NCBI GenBank assembly: GCA_008360975.2
Contig: CM039211.1
Span: 72,437,965-72,501,964 of the forward strand
Source of the DNA: Lichenostomus cassidix
Lineage: Eukaryota > Chordata > Aves > Passeriformes > Meliphagidae
Reading direction: 5' to 3'
Length of the DNA: 64,000 bases
In this document: one piece after another, positions 58,262-64,000 of the stretch
How positions within the stretch are numbered: position 1 is the first letter of the stretch
Layout: every line of letters starts with the position of its first letter
Made by a program: the position numbers and the translations under genes
Notes under the pieces: model-generated
The model's input: the letters and a program-made list of their open reading frames with translations, nothing else
Database searches by the model: none
What the model was told of the DNA's origin: nothing

Positions 58262-61200
58262 CTGGTTTAGGAAATGGCAGAAAACAAAAACAAGCCAAAA
58301 GGTGTTAGTAGCCAGCATAACAATGCTCCTAAGAAAATAATTAATGAAACATGAAATGAATTATAAAACTCAACAGTGAAAGAGGAGAGGGTAGGAATCA
58401 CATACTTGTGGTCAGTTAAATTATCAAGTTGGTCAGTCCTTTGACTTTGATGAGAATCCTTTCCTTTATAAGGCAAATTGACCTCGATACGTGTTGGTAT
58501 AATGAGATTTTAGGCTAATCATATGATCTACAGTATTCCTGCTATCCAAAGTTACCGAAACAAGATTTACTTCAACAGCTCAAGAGTGAAAGCAAAACAC
58601 GAATTCACAAATTTTTGAGCATTTAGCAAGATGGGTGAAGTTAAGACAACTGGAGGCAGTGAAAAACATTCAATATAGTCTTATTGATAAAAGGATCCTA
58701 ATATTTCCATTATGAAACGCATGATAAAAATCCATCATGAGGAAGTTAATAATTCCTCTGTTCTGTTTTTCTCTTCGTACCACCTCCTCTGAAACACTGA
58801 GGCAAACAGGTTAAATCATAACCCAGACCAATGGTGAATGCAGAACAGTAATGGTCAAGACCATAAATACTCCCCAATTCTATTTCTGTTGTTTCTCCAG
58901 AATGTCCCATGACCCCAAAATCTGATGCCTCTTTTTGTTCTATTCTATCTTCACAGCTTCTCAGTCCTGTGTCCTGCTGGAGTGTGACTCAGACTTGCTC
59001 AGGAGTAAATCTGACCCAGGAATATGGGAACAGGGGCTCTGTTCCTGGCTCTGCTACGAATTTGCTGAATATATCCTCAGTTTTCAAGGTGAGATGGTGT
59101 TTAGCTCACAGAGTAAGAAACAGGTTCCGTTGTCTGCTCATCAGACAGGAGTGTACATCTCAAGGTGTAACCACTAAAGTCAGAGCAGTCTGAAGGAACA
59201 CTCCCTCAAGGAATTAAGGCATCTTCCTTGGGGTTGGCAGATCATCCCCAAAATCCAACCTCTGAATGACCAAATAACCATGATGGCAATTCAGACAGTC
59301 GACTGCCATGGTGTTCCATCTGGCAAACTGAGTTCTGTCCCAAACTCCTTTAAATCCTTTCTGAAATCAAATCACCAGGTAAGGCTTGGGCATCACTGAA
59401 CAGCTGCAGGGAGCTCTCCTGCCTCAGGAAGACACTGAGTCCCTCAGTCCACGTCACTCCCCATTAGCACAGCTCTCAACTCCTGGATTCTGCCATCACC
59501 AGGATCTGCTCCTGGCCTTCTCTCTGCCATACAACTTCCATCCTTTCTCATCCCTCACTACAATCTTAGCTGCTTGTCATTCTCACCCTCCTACTCTGCC
59601 ACGACTTCAGTAGTTTTTGCTCTTTGCATCACAGCAGTTTTTGCTGTGTTTCAGACCCAGCAGCTCTGTTAGGGTAGGGAGAAGAATCCCAGCAGCATCC
59701 CTATTACTGCTGGAGTAACTCTAATTACATGTATAGGAGGCTAATCATTCATTAAAAGCTCAGACTCTCTAAATACAGCTCTCAGGAGGACAGAGATGAA
59801 TAAGTTTTCTTCTACAGAGAGTCAGACTGGAGGTACTCAATATCCTTTCTGCCCAACCCAGTGAAATCTGCTCTGCTGTCCTGCAAGTAAACTGGAATAG
59901 TTTCTCCAGAATGTAACAAGAGGGGGGAAAAAAATCCTGGAGACCAAAAATCACACACTATGCGTTATGAATTAAAAATTATTCTCTCTGCTGAAGTCCG
60001 CACCCCTTGCTCTTGTTGCTTGAATATTAACATCAGCTTAGAACTGAATCAGCAAAGCAGCACCCTAACAAGGTCACCAGCAGCACAACTTTCAGCTGTC
60101 AGATGCCCATTTCATTTACATGGCACTTTTAAAGCTGTATCCCCACAGGGATGATTTTAATTGGACTGTGGATGACATGTTTTCATCGTGAAACAATTCT
60201 GGCACGAGTCATCATAAAACAAATCAAGCCAGTTTAGTTACCTCTGGCAAACTGAAACCCACAGGTTAATTGTTAGGAAACTAGGATGCAGTAAACAGCA
60301 CAGTGGGGATGGTTCAAACTGTGAAAAAGCCTAAGCTGATGGCAGACCTGGTGCAAACTTTGCCAGAGAGGCCTGACTGCTTCCAAAGGCTGGATGTGGA
60401 CTGCAGACAAAAATAGGTTAACACCAACTATATTCTCAAAGGCACAGCATGCCAGAAACTCCTACATCATGAAAATATTCAGAGGTATTAATAAATTAAC
60501 TAGCCAACATTTGCATCAAAATATATATTGACTGGGATAACATGGAAAAAAGAGATGAGAAGAACATAATGAGTCTCTGTTCTATTCACTTCTGTAAAAA
60601 GCATCAATCCATCTATCAAGCCATTTATCTTTTCAGACATAAAGACCTGGAATACCACATCCAGCTCGGGGATCCCCAACATAAAGCTGACCTGGAGCTG
60701 CTGCAGCCAGGCCAGAGGAATCCAAAAAGATACTGCCAGGGCTGGAGCAACTCTGCTCTGGAGCCAGGCTGGGAGAGCTGGGGGTGTTCAGCTGGACAAG
60801 AGAAGCTGCAGGGAGAGCTCAGAGCTCCTGCCAGGGCCTAAAGGGGCTCCAGGAGAGCTGCAGAGGGACTGGGGACAAGGCATGGAGGGACAGGACACAG
60901 GGAATGGCTTCCCAGTGCCAGAGGGCAGGGAGAGATGGGATATTGGGAAGGAATTGCTGGCTGTGAGGGTGGTGAGGCCCTGGCACAGGGTGCCCAGAGA
61001 AGCTGTGGCTGCCCCTGGATCCCTGGCAGTGTCCAAGGCCAGGCTGGACAGGGCTTGGAGCAAGCTGGGATAGTGGAAGGTGTCCCTGCTCATGGCAGGG
61101 AGTGGAACTGGATGAGCTTTAAGGTCCCTTTCAAGTCTGTGAATCTACTATTTCTTCCATTTGACTGAGAAAAGTGCAGAAGGGAGCAAAGAGAATCCTT

Positions 61201-62567
61201 TCTTCTGCTCCAGATTGTTCCGGTAAAGAAGGTTAGATGCTAGAAATAAAAATACCTTGGTCAAACAATGGGTGAAGCACAAAGACATGACAGTGGCAGA
61301 TCCTCAGAGAAGAAATTATTTCAGCTTACAGATTGCAGGGTAGAGGGATATGGACATGGGAGGGACCTTCAACATGAACCTCTGTGTTTGCAGTAAAAAG
61401 AAATAGGCAAAACAGCTGTTGGTCTCCCATGTGGTTATTGCCAAAACTACTTGTGAAGATGGACACTGAAACAGAAAAAGGGAGTTTGGGCAGCTCTAAA
61501 TTTTGATATCTAAAAAAGAAACTGCAGGTAGTAAGGCTTTTGATACCTTCAATGCACACACTAGGATAAAATGAGAGGTGAGACAGCTTTGGTGGGAAAT
61601 TTTTTAGCTCTTCTCATGAATGACTAAGGAAGAACCTGTCAGGAAATCAACTCCCAGGTGTCAGACCTCATCCCTCATCATTGTGGCATCCAACCCCATG
61701 TAAGGAAAAGGTGATTCTGACAGTACCTTAATAGTGGGCAAAATTCATCAACAACTTGAAATGAAGCAGATTAGAGAGGGACAAGTCAAATACAGTCCCA
61801 GGACTGTACTCTGCACACAGGCAAGGATGCTTAGGAAAGGGGAGCATGAGAAGGGAGAGGGCTACAAAATAAGCAAAATATTTCAATTATTTCAAGAAAA
61901 CCGTATTATCTGATCCTCAGTATTCTGCAAACATGAAAAGAAGTTGCTGGAACTGAAGAGTTTGAGTTGCCATAGCAGACTTGAAAATTATAAGCTTGCA
62001 CTTAGAAGGAGCTGAGTTGGGGTAATGTTTACCCAAAACATTAATTTAAGAAGAGTAAGGAAAAATTGGAGAATACTAAAGGAGGCAGACTGTCAGAGAA
62101 AGCACCACACCAAAGAAACTCTGGAAGAGGGTCTTTCAGCAAGAGATGGGTGTGCAATGCCAAAGGCACTGGAAGAACTCAGACTTGGAAGCAAGACCAG
62201 AGTGTCTGCTTTGACAACAGAAATGGCAATATTTGGATGTAGCAAGATCAAAGGGAAGCTGGAGACAAGGAATACAGCTTGGAATGAGCAGAGGACTTGG
62301 AAGGGATGGGGAAATAGGAAGAAAAAGACAATCATCCACATCCACATGACTTCTAATGAGTCTCTGATTTGGCAAATGCAGGAAACGTTAATTTAGAGCA
62401 CCCAGAGGAACCTTCTTGTAGTAATTGGTATAGTTGGCATGTGATCTACTCATGAATTTTCCAAAGCCAATTCAAAGGGGAGGCGAAACCTACAAAACTG
62501 CATGAGGTAGTGAGATTTTATCTTCTGTAACGATGGATGTATCCTGGGGAAATGGCATTCTGCTCAC
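58262..62567 (-). other. Intron b-c, 4,306 bp
   Basis: One CR1 at 60655-61150. The flanks (58270-60640 and 61160-62560) show no exon and no repeat I can name. Confidence 0.85.
60655..61150 (+). mobile_element. CR1 LINE 3' copy, young
   Basis: CATCCAGCTCGGGGATCCCC, CTGGAGCTGCTGCAGCCAGG, AGCTGGGGGTGTTCAGCTGG, GGATAGTGGAAGGTGTCCC, TTTAAGGTCCCTTTCAAGTC. The terminal octamers are reduced to GTGAATCTAC. Confidence 0.93.
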
Positions 62568-62732
62568 ATGGGGTATACTCTACTGTCTGCAGTTTTGCAG
62601 GGAAGATAATTCTCTCAATGGCTCCATCATCCTCTGATTTATCCAGCCAGCGGCCACAAGGGAACTTGAGGCACTGTCCCAGGGATGGGGCATCAATCTC
62701 CACCCACTCCAGAAACCAGCCAGTTGAATTAC
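62568..62732 (-). CDS. LOXHD1: LOXHD1 exon b: PLAT domain A, C-terminal part
   Basis: The exon is 165 nt. The acceptor is CCAACACAG and the chosen donor is CCCCAT|GTGAGC. It encodes 54 full codons, from [13 protein letters not shown] through the [12 protein letters not shown] block to QTVEYTP. The tryptophan loop (GWFLEWV) and the Cys-x-Arg-Trp-Leu strand are the two best C-terminal PLAT landmarks. The donor was chosen by phase: only an end with one spare base (T) joins the next exon, which starts TT GTG CCT, giving Phe then VPYEITV. The open frame runs on past this donor for about 17 codons, which is intron read-through. Confidence 0.93.
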
Positions 62733-63491
62733 CTGTGTTGGAGAGATAACAGTGAACAAACCATGAAACCCTTACAGACAACAGCAAATTAATCACTGCC
62801 CGCCAGACCTCCGAGAAATAAATCTTTCTGTCTTTTGCCAATGGGAATATAGAATATATGATGTAAAAATCATTGGATGCAATTGCCCAGGATTGACCTA
62901 AAATGCTTTAGCCACATTTCTGTAAGTGTCAGGCTAAAGATGTGTACATGGAAATGCTAATTACTGCATCACTTGTATCAACTGGCCTTTGTTATAATAC
63001 AGAGTAGTTATCAATAAACCTGTCCCCTAATTCCCCACAGAGGAAGAGATCCATGCATATCTCCACTGCCTCCCCTGTTTGTAGCAAATTCACAGAATTC
63101 GGTCTAAAAAGCATCCAAGACTTAATGTTTAAAACAACAACAAAAATTTAATAAAGAAATGAGACAAGTCTGTGGGTCCCATTCAGTAAAAACAAATATG
63201 GGGTTTATATCTGTGATATCTGTGAAATCTCTCTAAAGATGTAGCTGCAAAACTAAAGAGACTCTAGCAGAAGGAGAGGATGCAAAGCTACCTGCAACCT
63301 GGCACCACTGAGCTCACACTGCCACATGGGAATGGAATTAGCAGCAAAGATAGTAGCAGCAACAGCCAAAGTGACAGCAAAGATCTGTCACCAAAAGGTA
63401 AATTACATTTAGGGTCTTGGAGGCAGGTTATTTTATACAGCAATGCACCCAGTGCACTAGAAACACTGCATTAAAAAGCAGATTATCTTAC
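62733..63491 (-). other. Intron a-b, 759 bp
   Basis: No transposon or other feature recognised. Confidence 0.85.
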
Positions 63492-63620
63492 CTTTATTGT
63501 CATGGCCTATCTTGATTTTTTTCAGGTCTCCAATGTCCACAGACTCCACTGTAAACTCATCTACCTTCCCACGCTCAAATTTGTTCTTGTTAATCTTTGA
63601 GGCCTTTAGGCTGACTATCC
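63492..63620 (-). CDS. LOXHD1: LOXHD1 exon a: PLAT domain A, middle part
   Basis: This is the most 5' exon in the window, 129 nt. The acceptor ends CAACAG and the donor is AAAG|GTAAGA. The frame enters with two bases of a split codon and leaves with one, so both flanking introns are phase 1. It encodes 42 full codons beginning IVSLKASKIN, then the NKFERGKVDEFTVES strand region and DLKKIKIGHDNK. These match the central and C-terminal strands of a PLAT domain. The N-terminal part of this domain (expected GAGTDANVF block) must lie on an exon to the right of base 64000; I searched 63621-64000 and found no match. It joins in frame to the exon at 62568 as HDNK-G-NSTGW. Confidence 0.93.
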
Positions 63621-64000
63621 CTGTTGTGGCGATGCAAAAGGACATTGTTCAGCATGTGAAACAAATCCTCTGGGAATGTCAACAGTGGAACGAGGGAAGT
63701 GGCTAAAATGCAAAATTTGGCTTTTCATCTCAAGATCTGAGCTTTGTCCCTCCCTCTGAGACCAAGTCTGTATCAACACCCAAAATATACAGAATTCCTC
63801 CCTTGAATGATCCTCTGGCAGTGCAACAGGGGCAATGCTGTCGTGCTGTGCTCGCAGCTAAAGGAATCAGTGCTACCATCAGCTCCCTGTCACTCACAGG
63901 CATCCCAGCCACTGCACACACAGCTCAGCTGCTTCCAAGAGGATTTGCTCATCAGCTGATTAAATACTTCTGGGCCACTCAAAGAGGCAGAGGAGGGTTG
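63621..64000 (-). other. Part of intron upstream of exon a
   Basis: No PLAT-like exon. A donor-like CT|GTGAGT near 63891 has no coding frame with PLAT landmarks before it. Confidence 0.7.

Larger units (their letters stand above)
1..64000 (-). other. LOXHD1: LOXHD1 gene body, internal part (16 exons, both ends outside window)
   Basis: One transcription unit read from right to left spans the window. LOXHD1 consists almost only of tandem PLAT (LH2, lipoxygenase-homology) domains, a beta-sandwich fold of about 115 residues that binds membrane lipid or protein partners. In mammals it lies along the plasma membrane of hair-cell stereocilia, and its loss causes deafness (DFNB77 in humans). What I see here: sixteen exons whose translations repeat the same landmarks (YEITV start, [14 protein letters not shown], a KFERG-like motif, HDN before a GW loop, CxRWL, EDDG). 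Every exon-exon phase is compatible, giving 2,560 coding nt with no stop. The family call is firm. Repeat numbering within the full protein cannot be fixed without the missing ends. No other gene is visible on either strand. Confidence 0.95.

Noticed and set aside
61966..61979. GTTGCCATAGCAGA as a third X-box
   Set aside because: The second half-site is poor (AGCAGA for RGYAAC), so it is no better than chance.
62580..62732. Alternative end of exon b at ACA|GTAGAG
   Set aside because: Phase 0 end cannot join exon c, whose first full codon needs one carried base.
63880..64000. Possible exon before donor-like CT|GTGAGT
   Set aside because: None of the minus-strand frames shows a PLAT strand or a phase that fits exon a.

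Overview
The window comes from a bird genome, most likely a songbird. It is littered with 5'-truncated CR1 LINE copies ending in the avian-type TTCTRTGA-like tail, several of them almost identical to one another. The only gene I can support is a large multi-exon gene on the minus strand. I see no microbial operon, CRISPR array, tRNA, rRNA or viral gene, and no evidence for an undescribed multi-gene system.

The gene is LOXHD1 (lipoxygenase homology domain-containing 1), whose product is a chain of PLAT/LH2 beta-sandwich domains found at the membrane of inner-ear hair-cell stereocilia. Sixteen internal exons lie between about 63.6 kb (5' side) and 1.0 kb (3' side). All of them have AG/GT splice borders, and all fifteen exon junctions join in phase into one open frame of 2,560 nt (about 853 codons) with no stop. 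The first and last exons, the promoter and the poly(A) site are outside the window. The exons encode the C-terminal part of one PLAT domain (A), five complete PLAT domains (B to F) and the start of a seventh (G). A 41-residue serine-rich linker exon sits between C and D.

Layout from high to low coordinate (transcript order): exons a and b (63.6 and 62.6 kb) finish domain A. Exons c, d and e (58.2, 53.9 and 49.4 kb) make domain B. Exons f and g (46.5 and 45.5 kb) make domain C. Exon h (43.3 kb) is the linker. Exons i and j (39.8 and 34.9 kb) make domain D. Exons k, l and most of m (31.8, 27.8 and 19.5 kb) make domain E. The end of m plus n and o (14.1 and 2.4 kb) make domain F. Exon p (1.1 kb) starts domain G. 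Introns range from 0.76 to 11.5 kb.

The introns hold about 25 CR1 fragments in both orientations, one orphan piece of CR1 reverse-transcriptase ORF, a MIR-like fossil SINE, a 12-unit expansion of the CR1 terminal octamer, a (TGGGA)n microsatellite and a perfect 30-bp palindrome. Two RFX/X-box-like palindromes, near 10.2 kb and 38.0 kb, are the most interesting regulatory candidates because RFX factors act in hair cells. Short open frames elsewhere are CR1 sequence, exon shadows or chance.
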